Part shown: in pieces, positions 25,004-33,673 of the stretch
How positions within the stretch are numbered: position 1 is the first letter of the stretch
Layout of the letters: each line of letters starts with the position of its first letter
DNA from: Psychromicrobium lacuslunae
GTDB lineage: Bacteria; Actinomycetota; Actinomycetes; Actinomycetales; Micrococcaceae
Length of the DNA: 64,000 nt
Reading direction: 5' to 3'
Assembly: GCF_000950575.1 (NCBI RefSeq)
Contig: NZ_CP011005.1
Location: 124,001-188,000, forward strand
Notes under the pieces: generated by a model
What the model was told of the DNA's origin: nothing
The model's database searches: none
What the model saw: only the letters and a program-made list of their open reading frames with translations
Made by a program: the position numbers and the translations under genes

Positions 25004-26827
25004 TTGGCGCATTTACTAGGAGGCGAAGGCCTCACCGTTCAATTTGCCAGCCGCACCGTGCTCGATGGCGTTACTCTCGGCCTGGAAGATGGTGATCGGA
25101 TTGGCATGGTCGGCCGCAATGGAGACGGGAAGTCAACCCTGATGCGGCTTTTGGCTGCCAAGCAGGAACCGGATTCTGGGCGAGTGGCGGCCCGCCGTGG
25201 CCTGGATATCGGTTACCTGGACCAGTCCGATGTGTTGGACGGCGAGTCAACAGTGGGTGCGGCGATTGTCGGCGAGCGGGCGCACCAGAACGATGCCCAG
25301 CATGAGTGGGCGGCCAATCCGAAGATCCGCGAGGTGATGAGTGGTTTGATCGCCGAGGTCGATTGGCAGGCTCGAGTTTCTTCGCTCTCCGGCGGCCAAA
25401 AACGTCGGGTGGCGCTGGCTAAGCTGTTGATTGGTGACCACGATGTGATCATGCTCGACGAGCCGACCAACCACCTCGACGTAGAAGGCGTCGCCTGGCT
25501 AGCCGAACACTTGAAAAACCGCTGGCGTGCCAATGAAGGTGCCTTCCTGGTGGTCACCCATGATCGCTGGTTTTTGGACGAAGTCTGCAACCGCACCTGG
25601 GAAGTCCATGATGCCACCGTTGACGCCTTCGATGGCGGCTACGCGGCATATGTGCTGGCTAGGGCGGAACGAGACCGGATGGCCGCTGTGGTGGAGAACA
25701 AGCGGGTCCAGCTGGTCAAAAAGGAACTCGCCTGGCTGCGTCGCGGAGCGCCGGCGCGGACCGCTAAGCCGAAGTTCAGAATTGAGGCGGCTAATCAGCT
25801 GATCGCCGATGTGCCGGTCGCCCGGGACAGTGTGGCGCTGAACAAAATGGCCACCGCTCGGCTTGGCAAAGACGTCTTGGACTTAGAAAACGTCAGCCTG
25901 ACGCTGGGCGATAAGGAATTACTGAGAAATATCACTCTCCGGTTGGCACCAGGGGAGCGGCTCGGAATTGTCGGTGTCAACGGGGCCGGTAAGACAACGC
26001 TCTTGAGGTTGCTGAACGGTCAAGTCACGCCGACGAGTGGTCGGCTCAAACGCGGCAAAACCGTGCAAACAGCCGTGCTCAGCCAGGAAGTTACCGAACT
26101 GGATGATGTTTCGGAGCTGCGCGTGCTCGAGGTTATCGAGGCCGAGAAACGGGTGGTCAGCATTGCCGGTCGGGAACTCACCGCGGGACAATTGGTGGAA
26201 CAGCTCGGCTTCAGCAAAGACAAGCAGTGGACCCCGGTGCGTGAGCTCTCAGGCGGCGAACGACGGCGACTACAACTGTTGCGACTGCTGGTTGGCGAGC
26301 CCAATGTGCTGATGCTGGACGAGCCGACAAATGATTTGGACACCGATACCTTGGCAGCGGTAGAGGATCTGCTCGATGGCTGGCCGGGCACTTTGGTGGT
26401 GGTCTCCCACGATAGGTACTTGCTGGAACGGGTGACAGATCACCAAATGGCCCTGCTGGGCGACGCTAAGTTACGTGATCTGCCGGGCGGTGTGGAGCAA
26501 TACCTGACATTGCGGCAGCAAGCTGAGCAGGCCCAGGGTGCCGAGGCCGTTGGGTTGGCAACGGCCACCCAAGCTACTGCGGCTGAGGCTATCTCCGGAC
26601 GATCCGAAGCTGAGCTACGTCAGGCTCGTAAGGACGCCAACCGAGTGGAACGCCAATTGGCTAAGATCGCCCAGCAGGAAGAGAAAATTCACCAGCAGAT
26701 GGAGACAGCATCAGCGAACGGCGAATTCGATGTACTGAACGAGCAGAATGCCAGCCTGCAAACTTTGCAAGCCGAAAAAGAAGCCCTCGAATTGGAGTGG
26801 CTTGAGGCCGCTGAAATCCTTGGCTGA
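25004..26827 (+). CDS. ABC-F family ATP-binding protein
   Basis: The 607-residue protein has two ABC ATPase domains on one chain and no membrane segments, typical of ABC-F ribosome-associated factors. Domain 1: Walker A GRNGDGKST, signature LSGGQKRR, Walker B VIMLDEPTNHLD. Domain 2: Walker A GVNGAGKTT, signature LSGGERRR, Walker B VLMLDEPTNDLD. A charged linker (about residues 215-270) and a C-terminal coiled coil (about residues 535-605, rich in Glu, Gln and Lys) complete it. The start is TTG 25004; a TAGACA sequence lies seven bases before it. Whether it confers resistance or has a translation role cannot be told. Confidence 0.93.
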   Translation: MAHLLGGEGLTVQFASRTVLDGVTLGLEDGDRIGMVGRNGDGKSTLMRLLAAKQEPDSGRVAARRGLDIGYLDQSDVLDGESTVGAAIVGERAHQNDAQHEWAANPKIREVMSGLIAEVDWQARVSSLSGGQKRRVALAKLLIGDHDVIMLDEPTNHLDVEGVAWLAEHLKNRWRANEGAFLVVTHDRWFLDEVCNRTWEVHDATVDAFDGGYAAYVLARAERDRMAAVVENKRVQLVKKELAWLRRGAPARTAKPKFRIEAANQLIADVPVARDSVALNKMATARLGKDVLDLENVSLTLGDKELLRNITLRLAPGERLGIVGVNGAGKTTLLRLLNGQVTPTSGRLKRGKTVQTAVLSQEVTELDDVSELRVLEVIEAEKRVVSIAGRELTAGQLVEQLGFSKDKQWTPVRELSGGERRRLQLLRLLVGEPNVLMLDEPTNDLDTDTLAAVEDLLDGWPGTLVVVSHDRYLLERVTDHQMALLGDAKLRDLPGGVEQYLTLRQQAEQAQGAEAVGLATATQATAAEAISGRSEAELRQARKDANRVERQLAKIAQQEEKIHQQMETASANGEFDVLNEQNASLQTLQAEKEALELEWLEAAEILG

Positions 26828-26905
26828 GCCCTCTCCGGCCGGGCTCGACTCGCGCCGCGGGTGCTAGTCATGGCAGACTAGATGTTCGTGCCTAAAAGTG
26901 CACGG

Positions 26906-26977
26906 TCCGCTCTGGTGTAACGGCAGCACCCCAGCCTTTGGAGCTGTGGAGTATAGGTTCGAATCCTATGGGCGGAA
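26906..26977 (+). tRNA. tRNA-Gln (anticodon TTG)
   Basis: A 72-base cloverleaf without encoded CCA: acceptor TCCGCTC pairs with GGGCGGA (one T-G), D stem GTG/CAC, anticodon loop CTTTGGA with TTG at 26938-26940, T arm ATAGG-TTCGAAT-CCTAT, discriminator A. The anticodon stem has a C-T mismatch at its outer pair. A tRNA-Gln just before glmU is common in Actinobacteria. Confidence 0.93.
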
Positions 26978-27116
26978 CTCCGGCGCTCAGCGTCGGTAGG
27001 AGTGTGCGGGTGGGGATCGGTTGCTCTAGGTAAACTGATTACCATCGGTATTCGCCGTGCTACCAACGGCGGGTACCAGCGCAGGCTAGCCACCCAAGCG
27101 AACTACAGGAGCCAGG

Positions 27117-28631
27117 TTGAATTCCGTGCCGTCCGAAACCGCTGAGGGCGCTGAGCTCTCCGTTATTGTCCTCGCCGCCGGTGCCGGCACCCGAATGAAA
27201 TCTCGTACCCCTAAGATCTTGCATGAGCTTGGTGGTCGCTCGATGATTGAACACGCCCTAGTTGCTGTGCGTTCACTCAAGCCACACCGCTTAGCCGCTG
27301 TGGTGCGTCATGAGCGGGATCTGGTGGCCGCGAAGATCAATCAACTGGACCCCGAAGCGCTGATCGTCGATCAAGACGAGGTGCCGGGAACTGGGCGAGC
27401 AGCGCAACTAGCACTGCAAGCGCTGGCCGAGCAGTCAGCCAGCCAGCTCGAAGGGACTGTGCTGGTCAGCTATGGTGATGTGCCGCTGCTCAGCTCCGAG
27501 CTACTGCAGCAGTTGGTGCGCGCACATCAGCAGCAGGGCAACGCGATTACGGTACTCACCGCCTTGGTGCAGGACCCCAGCGGCTACGGCCGGATCCTGC
27601 GATCCAGGGATGGCACAGTAACCGGCATTCGCGAGGATAAGGACGCCTCCGAAGCGGAACTGCTGATTACCGAAATCAACTCCGGAATCTGTGCTTTTGA
27701 CGCCCAGGTGCTGGCCTCCGCATTGGCGCGAATCAGCACGGATAATGCGCAGGGCGAAATGTATCTCACCGATGTACTGGGTATCGTCGCCGCCGACGGT
27801 GGGCAGGTTGCCGCGGTTGTCACCGATGATCCTTGGCAAGTCGAGGGTGCTAATGACCGGGTTCAGCTGGCCGCCTTAGGGGCAGAGCTGAACCGTCGGG
27901 TGCTCGAGTATTGGATGCGAGCCGGTGTTACCGTGATCGATCCCGCCAGCACCTGGGTGGATGTCCAGGTCAAGCTGGCCGAGGACGTTACCTTGCTTCC
28001 CGGCAGCCAATTGCACGGTAACACCACGGTGGATCGTGACGCTGTGGTGGGCCCGGACTGTACCTTGCGGGATGTGCAGATCGGCGAGGGGGCGACAGTG
28101 ACCCGCTGTCATGGTTCCGGGGCGATTATCTCGGCCGGTGCCTCGGTCGGCCCGTTCAGCTACTTGCGGCCTGGCACCGTACTCGGGGAGGAAGGCAAGA
28201 TCGGAGCCTTCTACGAGACCAAGAATGTTCGGATTGGGGCGCGTTCCAAACTGTCCCACCTCGGCTATGCCGGTGATGCCGAAATCGGTGAAGACACCAA
28301 TATCGGTTGCGGAAACATCACCGCTAACTACGACGGCGAAAAGAAGCACCGCACCGTGATTGGTTCGGGTGTCCGCACCGGTTCGAACACCGTGTTTGTC
28401 GCCCCGGTGGAGGTGGGCGACGGCGCCTACAGTGGCGCCGGTGCGGTGCTAAGGAAGTCGGTGCCACCCGGAGCCCTGGCGCTCAGTATTGCTGCGCAGC
28501 GAAATGCCGAGGAATGGGTGATAAACCACCGTCCGGGCTCGCGCTCCGCCGAGTTGGCGCAGTCAGCGCTGCAAGGCCTTGAGGCCTCATCCGCATTACC
28601 GATCGACGCTCCAGCAGGGGAAGGCAAGTAG
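27117..28631 (+). CDS. glmU: Bifunctional GlcNAc-1-phosphate uridyltransferase / glucosamine-1-phosphate acetyltransferase
   Basis: GlmU makes UDP-GlcNAc for peptidoglycan. The 504-residue protein has the N-terminal nucleotidyltransferase domain (VIVLAAGAGTRMKS, about residues 16-30; SYGDVPLL) and a C-terminal left-handed beta-helix acetyltransferase domain (from about residue 260), with the acetyl-CoA region GNITANYDGEKKHRT. The start is TTG 27117, because AGGAG lies five bases before it; a GTG three codons later is 14 bases from that site. The gene runs into prs two bases later and so begins a glmU-prs operon. Confidence 0.95.
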   Translation: MNSVPSETAEGAELSVIVLAAGAGTRMKSRTPKILHELGGRSMIEHALVAVRSLKPHRLAAVVRHERDLVAAKINQLDPEALIVDQDEVPGTGRAAQLALQALAEQSASQLEGTVLVSYGDVPLLSSELLQQLVRAHQQQGNAITVLTALVQDPSGYGRILRSRDGTVTGIREDKDASEAELLITEINSGICAFDAQVLASALARISTDNAQGEMYLTDVLGIVAADGGQVAAVVTDDPWQVEGANDRVQLAALGAELNRRVLEYWMRAGVTVIDPASTWVDVQVKLAEDVTLLPGSQLHGNTTVDRDAVVGPDCTLRDVQIGEGATVTRCHGSGAIISAGASVGPFSYLRPGTVLGEEGKIGAFYETKNVRIGARSKLSHLGYAGDAEIGEDTNIGCGNITANYDGEKKHRTVIGSGVRTGSNTVFVAPVEVGDGAYSGAGAVLRKSVPPGALALSIAAQRNAEEWVINHRPGSRSAELAQSALQGLEASSALPIDAPAGEGK

Positions 28632-28633
28632 CC

Positions 28634-29614
28634 ATGAATGAAATTACCGCGCACGGCGAAAAGAAGTTGCTATTGGCCTCGGGTCGAGCGCACCCCGAAC
28701 TGGCTCGACAGATCGCCGTTGAGCTGGAAACGGACCTGTTGCCCATCGATGCCTACGACTTCGCAAATGGCGAGATCTACGTACGAGCCGCACAGAGCGT
28801 GCGTGGTGCCGATGTCTTCGTGCTGCAGGCGCACCCCGCCCCGTTGAACAACTGGCTGATGGAGCAGCTCATTCTGATCGACTCCTTGAAGCGTGCCTCG
28901 GCCAAGCGGATCACCGTGGTTTCACCTTTTTACCCCTATGCACGACAGGATAAGAAGGGCCGCGGCCGGGAGCCGATTTCGGCTCGTCTGGTCGCTGATC
29001 TATACAAGACCGCAGGCGCCGACCGGCTGATGAGCGTTGACTTGCACACCGCGCAGATCCAAGGTTTCTTCGACGGCCCGGTGGATCATTTGATGGCTAC
29101 CCCATTGCTCGCCGACTATCTGCGCACCAAGGTCAACGTGGAGGAAATCACTGTGGTCTCGCCGGACACCGGCCGAGTCCGGGTAGCCGAGCAGTGGGCC
29201 GATCGCTTGGGTGGCGCCCCCTTGGCTTTTGTGCATAAGAGCCGCGATCTGACCGTGCCGAACCAGGCCGTCTCTAAGCAGGTGGTTGGTCAGATCGAGG
29301 GCCGCACCTGTGTGCTGATCGACGACATGATTGATACCGGTGGCACCATTGCCGGCGCCGTGCAGGTGCTCAAGGACGCTGGCGCTCGGGATGTCATTAT
29401 TGCCGCCACTCACGCGGTGTTCTCCGATCCTGCTGCGCAGCGGCTGGCGGATTGTGGCGCCAAGGAAGTTGTGGTGACCGATACGCTGCCGATTCCCGCC
29501 GAGAAGCGATTCGAATCGTTGACAGTGCTCTCGATCGCGCCGCTGATTGCCCGCGCTATCCGTGAAGTCTTCGAAGACGGCTCGGTGACCTCACTCTTCG
29601 ACGGCCAAGCCTAA
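28634..29614 (+). CDS. prs: Ribose-phosphate pyrophosphokinase (PRPP synthetase)
   Basis: This enzyme makes PRPP from ribose 5-phosphate and ATP for purine, pyrimidine, His and Trp synthesis. The 326-residue length is usual. Visible motifs are the ATP-site region YPYARQDKKGRGREPISARL, the metal/PRPP block DLHTAQIQGFFDGPVDHL and the PRPP loop VLIDDMIDTGGTI. It directly follows glmU and ends 16 bases before a long hairpin that probably terminates the transcript. Confidence 0.97.
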   Translation: MNEITAHGEKKLLLASGRAHPELARQIAVELETDLLPIDAYDFANGEIYVRAAQSVRGADVFVLQAHPAPLNNWLMEQLILIDSLKRASAKRITVVSPFYPYARQDKKGRGREPISARLVADLYKTAGADRLMSVDLHTAQIQGFFDGPVDHLMATPLLADYLRTKVNVEEITVVSPDTGRVRVAEQWADRLGGAPLAFVHKSRDLTVPNQAVSKQVVGQIEGRTCVLIDDMIDTGGTIAGAVQVLKDAGARDVIIAATHAVFSDPAAQRLADCGAKEVVVTDTLPIPAEKRFESLTVLSIAPLIARAIREVFEDGSVTSLFDGQA

Positions 29615-29629
29615 GCTCCCGTCCTGCGC

Positions 29630-29695
29630 GAGTTCGCGGTAAAGTCTCGGATTCGCTAGTAATTACTAGCGAATCCGAGACAAAACAACGAACTC
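29630..29695. repeat. Dispersed hairpin repeat, copy 1 (after prs)
   Basis: A perfect 38-base palindrome (29644-29681; two 19-base arms, no loop) is flanked by a 7-bp outer stem GAGTTCG/CGAACTC with an unpaired stretch between. About 60 of 66 bases match the element at 57519-57584. It may end the glmU-prs transcript, but its sequence is shared at a distant site, so it is a repeat and not just a terminator. Confidence 0.9.
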
Positions 29696-29780
29696 ACGGT
29701 GGGACCGTGGTGTTGGGGAAGGGCTACGGATGTGGGAGCACGACGTCGAAGCTGCTAAACTTTATGGGTACCTTGGCGAG

Positions 29781-29804
29781 GGAAAACTCGAGAATGAGTT
29801 TTCC
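29781..29804 (+). promoter_or_regulatory. Hairpin in the rplY leader
   Basis: GGAAAACTC (29781-29789) and GAGTTTTCC (29796-29804) form a 9-bp stem with a six-base loop, 80 bases before rplY. A TAAACT sequence at 29756-29761 could be the -10 box. Control of a ribosomal-protein gene by leader structure is possible but not shown. Confidence 0.45.
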
Positions 29805-29883
29805 GTGATCGACATTGGTTTGCACTCCTTCTCCAGGGGTCGGCCCCGTCGTCCTTGCTTTAATTATTTAGAAGGAGTTCCTC

Positions 29884-30501
29884 ATGGCTGAAAATAAGCT
29901 TGCAGCACAGCTGCGCACCGAATTCGGCAAGGGCGCTGCCCGTCGGGCCCGTCGCGCTCACCAGATCCCCGCCGTTATTTACGGTCACGGTGCTGAGCCG
30001 CTGCACATCGCCCTGCCGGAGCGCGAGACCACCCGTGCTGCCCGTAACGCCAACGCCCTGCTCACCCTCGACATTCAGGGTGAAGAGCACCTCGCACTGG
30101 TCAAGGACATTCAGCGTGACCCGGTGCTGCAGATCATCGAGCACATCGACCTGCTGACCGTTCGTCGCGGCGAAAAGGTTACCGTTGACATTCCGGTCAC
30201 CCTGACCGGTGAAGTTGCTCCGGGTGCCGTCGCCAACCAGGAGGCCACCTCGGTGAGCGTCGAGGCAGAAGCTACCCACCTGCCTTCCGCCCTCGAGGTG
30301 AGCATCGAAGGTCGTGGTCCGGGCGAGCACGTGCACGCTTCCGATCTGGTGCTGCCGAAGGGCGTAGCCCTGCTGACCGATGCTGAGACCCTGATCGTCA
30401 ACGTCTCCGAGCCGGTGGCGCAGGATCTGGGCGAGGACGCTGAAGCTGAAGCCGAGGCTGGCAGCGAAGAGTCTGCTGAAGAAGCGCCCGCCGCTGAGTA
30501 A
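29884..30501 (+). CDS. rplY: 50S ribosomal protein L25 / general stress protein Ctc
   Basis: The 205-residue CTC-type protein binds 5S rRNA in the large subunit. The N-terminal L25 domain (about residues 1-95) shows FGKGAARRARRAHQIPAVIYG; the C-terminal TL5-like domain follows and ends in an acidic, Glu/Ala-rich tail (from about residue 180). A strong AAGGAG Shine-Dalgarno seven bases upstream fixes ATG 29884. It lies just upstream of pth, matching Rv1015c-Rv1014c. Confidence 0.97.
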   Translation: MAENKLAAQLRTEFGKGAARRARRAHQIPAVIYGHGAEPLHIALPERETTRAARNANALLTLDIQGEEHLALVKDIQRDPVLQIIEHIDLLTVRRGEKVTVDIPVTLTGEVAPGAVANQEATSVSVEAEATHLPSALEVSIEGRGPGEHVHASDLVLPKGVALLTDAETLIVNVSEPVAQDLGEDAEAEAEAGSEESAEEAPAAE

Positions 30502-30510
30502 TCTGCTGCG

Positions 30511-31095
30511 ATGAGCAATACCTGGCTGGTAGTCGGGCTCGGGAATCCCGGGCCCGACTACAGTCGTACTCGGCACAATATCGGTTTCATGGTGGTCGAG
30601 GAACTCGCCGAGCGGCTGCACGCCAGTTTCCGAAGCCATAAGTCTCGCGCCCTGGTCGCCGAGGGGCGGCTCGGCATGGGCGGACCGAAAATAGTATTGG
30701 CGAAGCCGCAAACCTTTATGAACCTCAGCGGCGGACCGACCGCGGCACTGGCAAAATTCTTCGATCTCGGGCTGGAAAACCTAATCGTGGTACACGATGA
30801 AATAGACATTCCGTTTGATCAGATCAAGCTGAAAATTGGTGGTGGCGAAGGCGGCCACAATGGCCTGCGGGACATCAGCCGGACAATGACCAGTAAGAAT
30901 TATCTCCGAGTGCGAGTCGGAGTGGGGCGACCGCCCGGCAGCCACGGAGATGCGGCTAGCCATGTACTCAAAGAGTTCTCGGCGGTGGAGAAAAAAGAAC
31001 TCCCCTTTCTGATTCACGATGCCGCCGATGCAGTTGAGATGTTAATCACTTCAGATCTGCTGAGCGCGCAGCAACGGTTTCACGCACCTAAGTGA
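30511..31095 (+). CDS. pth: Peptidyl-tRNA hydrolase
   Basis: Pth releases peptides from prematurely dissociated peptidyl-tRNA. The 194-residue protein shows VVGLGNPGPDYSRTRHNIGF, which contains the catalytic His (RHN), KPQTFMNLSGG, VVHDEIDIPF (catalytic Asp) and GGGEGGHNGLRDI. It lies nine bases after rplY, so the two are cotranscribed. No strong terminator is evident in the 230 bases downstream. Confidence 0.96.
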   Translation: MSNTWLVVGLGNPGPDYSRTRHNIGFMVVEELAERLHASFRSHKSRALVAEGRLGMGGPKIVLAKPQTFMNLSGGPTAALAKFFDLGLENLIVVHDEIDIPFDQIKLKIGGGEGGHNGLRDISRTMTSKNYLRVRVGVGRPPGSHGDAASHVLKEFSAVEKKELPFLIHDAADAVEMLITSDLLSAQQRFHAPK

Positions 31096-31342
31096 TCTTT
31101 TTCTCAGAATTTCTACGCCTCGCTGGTTGGCGATAAGTTTACAAATTTAATGGCCTTTTTAAGCGTTCCCACATCTTTTCACTACTACTCGAGTAGATTT
31201 AATTCCCGCATCCTGATTAACTCGGGTACGAGAACTGAAATCGCTGAATCATAGATTCCTGCGGCATGGATCTGTCCCGCTGCGAATCTAAGGTCGCCGA
31301 GGTTTAGGTGGCAACAGCGAAACATTGCTGACATCTGGGGGC

Positions 31343-31843
31343 ATGGTGGTGTTTTTTGCGGACGTAGGGCGGCGGCGAGCGGTGAGCTGGTTGGCGTGGC
31401 TGTTGCTAGGGTCAACGCTGGGCTTGCTTGGCTGGGCCCGGTGGCGGCGTCGGCAATCCGCTGCTCTGACAAAGCCGGGCCAGCAGACCGGTACCGTGCT
31501 GCTGCTGGGCGAGCCCGAGGAGATTAGGGCCGTGCTGCGCCAGGGCAGCAGTCGATCCTTCGCCAATCAGTACCTGGTTGCCGCGGTGATACCTGAACGG
31601 TATCTCACTGGCCGCCCGCAACGGCTCGGCCGCATTCCCGTGCTGGGAAGCTCCGAGAAAATTGTCGAAATAGCTCGGGCGACCGGCGCGGTGACATTGA
31701 TTCTGGCCGGAGCGGAGGCCGCTCAACAGGCCGCTACGCTACGTAGCGCGCTGGCCGATAGTGATACCGAGCTCTTGGTGGCCTCAACCAAAGTGTCATT
31801 AACTGGACTATTGGGTCAGCGCATGCTGAGCTGCCAAACCTAG
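31343..31843 (+). pseudogene. Truncated sugar transferase: N-terminal Rossmann-like portion only
   Basis: The 166 residues from ATG 31343 (172 from TTG 31325) have one hydrophobic segment (about residues 13-31) followed by a cofactor-binding-like stretch: TVLLLGEPEEIRAVL, YLVAAVIPERYLTG, IPVLGSSEKIVEIARATGAVTLIL and TLRSALADSDTELLVASTKV. This layout matches the cytosolic N-terminal domain of polyprenyl-phosphate sugar transferases of exopolysaccharide synthesis. The catalytic transferase domain (about 200 residues, with a KxRxM-type region) is absent: the frame stops at 31843, and I see no remainder downstream. It looks like a remnant. A short but functional protein cannot be ruled out. Confidence 0.5.
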
Positions 31844-31940
31844 CGGGCTTGCTCTGCGCCGCCGACCTTGGCGGTACTGGTACCGACCTGCTAAGAAACC
31901 TCAGCTGGGGGAGCGAGCCGAAGCGTGGGACAATTGAGAA

Positions 31941-33227
31941 GTGACTCAGCCTGCTTTGACCGATATTGAAGTTCAACGGATTCGCAATGATTTCCCGATT
32001 CTGCATCAAGAAGTCAATGGACACCCCCTGGTCTATTTGGACTCTGGTGCAACCTCGCAAAACCCGCTGAGCGTGCTGGAAGCCGAGCAAGAATTTTATG
32101 AACAGCGTAATGCGGCGGTACACCGAGGTGCCCATTGGTTGGCCGTCGAAGCCACTGAGTCTTATGAAACCTCACGGGCGGTATTGGCTCAATTCATCGG
32201 GGCGCAGGAAAACGAGCTGGTCTGGACCTCTAACGCCACCGAGGCAATCAATCTGTTGGCCTACTCATTTTCGAACGCCAGCATCGGCCAGGTCTCAGCG
32301 GAAGCCCGGCGCTTTGCGCTGGCCCCCGGGGACGAAATTCTGGTCACCGAGATGGAACACCACGCGAATCTGATTCCTTGGCAGGAATTGGCGCGACGCA
32401 CCGGTGCTGAGCTGAAGTTCGTGCCGATCACCGATCAGGGCGAGCTCGAGCTAACCGATCTGCCCGCCCTGTTGACCGAACGCACCAAAGTGTTCGCTTT
32501 TAGCCATGCTTCTAATGTGCTGGGCACTATTAACCCGGTGCGCTCGCTCACCGAAATGGCGCATAGCGTCGGCGCCTTGGTGGTTCTTGATGCCTGCCAG
32601 TCAGTACCGCACCTACCCGTCGATGTTGTCAGTCTCGGCATTGACTTCGCGGTGTTCTCCGGCCATAAGATGCTGGCGCCAACCGGTGTCGGCGCACTCT
32701 ATGGCAAAGCAGAGTTGCTCGATGCGATGCCGCCATTCCTGACCGGCGGTTCGATGATCACTTCGGTGACCATGCAGAGCGCTGGCTACCTACCGGCTCC
32801 GCAGCGCTTTGAGGCGGGCACTCAGCGGATTTCACAGGCAATTGCCTGGGCTGCTGCGGCCAATTACCTCAGTGAAACCGGGATGCACAGAATCGCTGCT
32901 TGGGAGGCTGAACTCGGGCAGTTATTGGTCACCGGACTGTCAGAGATACCGGGGGTTCGAGTGCTCGGTCCCGGCGTTGGCACCGAGCGGCTCGGCTTGG
33001 CGGCTTTCGATGTGGCTGGCGTGCATGCTCATGACGTCGGCCAGTTCCTCGATGATCGTGGCATTGCGGTCCGGGTCGGACACCATTGCGCGCAGCCGCT
33101 ACACCGCAGACTCGGTCTGACCGCGAGTACCAGGGCGAGTAGTTATTTATACACCAGCCTTGCCGATGTGGAAGCCTTTCTGGCTGCTGTCGCTGAGGTA
33201 CGCGGCTACTTTGGGGCGGCTCAATGA
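31941..33227 (+). CDS. sufS: SufS-type cysteine desulfurase
   Basis: The 428-residue class V aminotransferase-fold enzyme removes sulphur from cysteine for Fe-S cluster assembly. The PLP lysine is in FSGHKMLAPTGVGALYG (Lys243) and the persulfide-carrying Cys in RVGHHCAQPL (Cys383), the short-loop group II form that works with SufU. It overlaps sufU by ATGA. A GACAAT box lies six bases before the GTG start, consistent with a leaderless transcript. The rest of the SUF operon is not in the window. Confidence 0.94.
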   Translation: MTQPALTDIEVQRIRNDFPILHQEVNGHPLVYLDSGATSQNPLSVLEAEQEFYEQRNAAVHRGAHWLAVEATESYETSRAVLAQFIGAQENELVWTSNATEAINLLAYSFSNASIGQVSAEARRFALAPGDEILVTEMEHHANLIPWQELARRTGAELKFVPITDQGELELTDLPALLTERTKVFAFSHASNVLGTINPVRSLTEMAHSVGALVVLDACQSVPHLPVDVVSLGIDFAVFSGHKMLAPTGVGALYGKAELLDAMPPFLTGGSMITSVTMQSAGYLPAPQRFEAGTQRISQAIAWAAAANYLSETGMHRIAAWEAELGQLLVTGLSEIPGVRVLGPGVGTERLGLAAFDVAGVHAHDVGQFLDDRGIAVRVGHHCAQPLHRRLGLTASTRASSYLYTSLADVEAFLAAVAEVRGYFGAAQ

Positions 33228-33673
33228 GCGGGTTGGATTCGCTTTATCAGAGCATCATCCTGGAGCATTCCAAGGCTCGGCACGGTTCGCCGTTGGAAGG
33301 GCACCCGGCAGCCCCGGGGCTGCCCACTGCCTCCTCGCATCAACTCAATCCGGTCTGCGGGGATGAAATAACCCTGCGGATTGAAGTGGACGGTGAAAAG
33401 ATCAAAAGTGTGCGCTGGGACGGTGCTGGTTGCGCCATCTCAATGGCTTCGGCTTCGGTGCTCAGCGATCTGTTCGATGGCCTCGACCGCTCCGAAGCAA
33501 TGGAGCTGATTGAGGAGTTTCGCGCCGTGATGCGTTCGCGTGGACAACTCGTGCCGGATGAGGAAGTGCTCGGTGAGGCGGCAGCTTTTGGCGGCGTAGC
33601 GCGTTACGCGGCAAGAGTGAAATGCGCCATGTTGTCCTGGGTGGCTGCCGAGGACGCACTGCGACAGCTCTAG
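33224..33673 (+). CDS. sufU: SufU iron-sulfur cluster assembly sulfur-transfer protein
   Basis: The 149-residue SufU accepts sulphur from SufS using a zinc-bound site. Ligands are visible as Cys45 (NPVCGDEI), the Asp of that motif, Cys70 (GAGCAISMAS) and Cys134 (VKCAMLSW). The insertion between the second and third Cys marks SufU rather than scaffold IscU. Translation is coupled to sufS by a 4-base overlap, and its stop codon overlaps that of the convergent PucR gene. Confidence 0.94.
   Translation: MSGLDSLYQSIILEHSKARHGSPLEGHPAAPGLPTASSHQLNPVCGDEITLRIEVDGEKIKSVRWDGAGCAISMASASVLSDLFDGLDRSEAMELIEEFRAVMRSRGQLVPDEEVLGEAAAFGGVARYAARVKCAMLSWVAAEDALRQL

Noticed and set aside
29860-30711. 283-codon minus-strand frame across rplY and pth
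   Set aside because: It spans the rplY Shine-Dalgarno site and both coding regions in antisense; sequence composition is that of a shadow frame.
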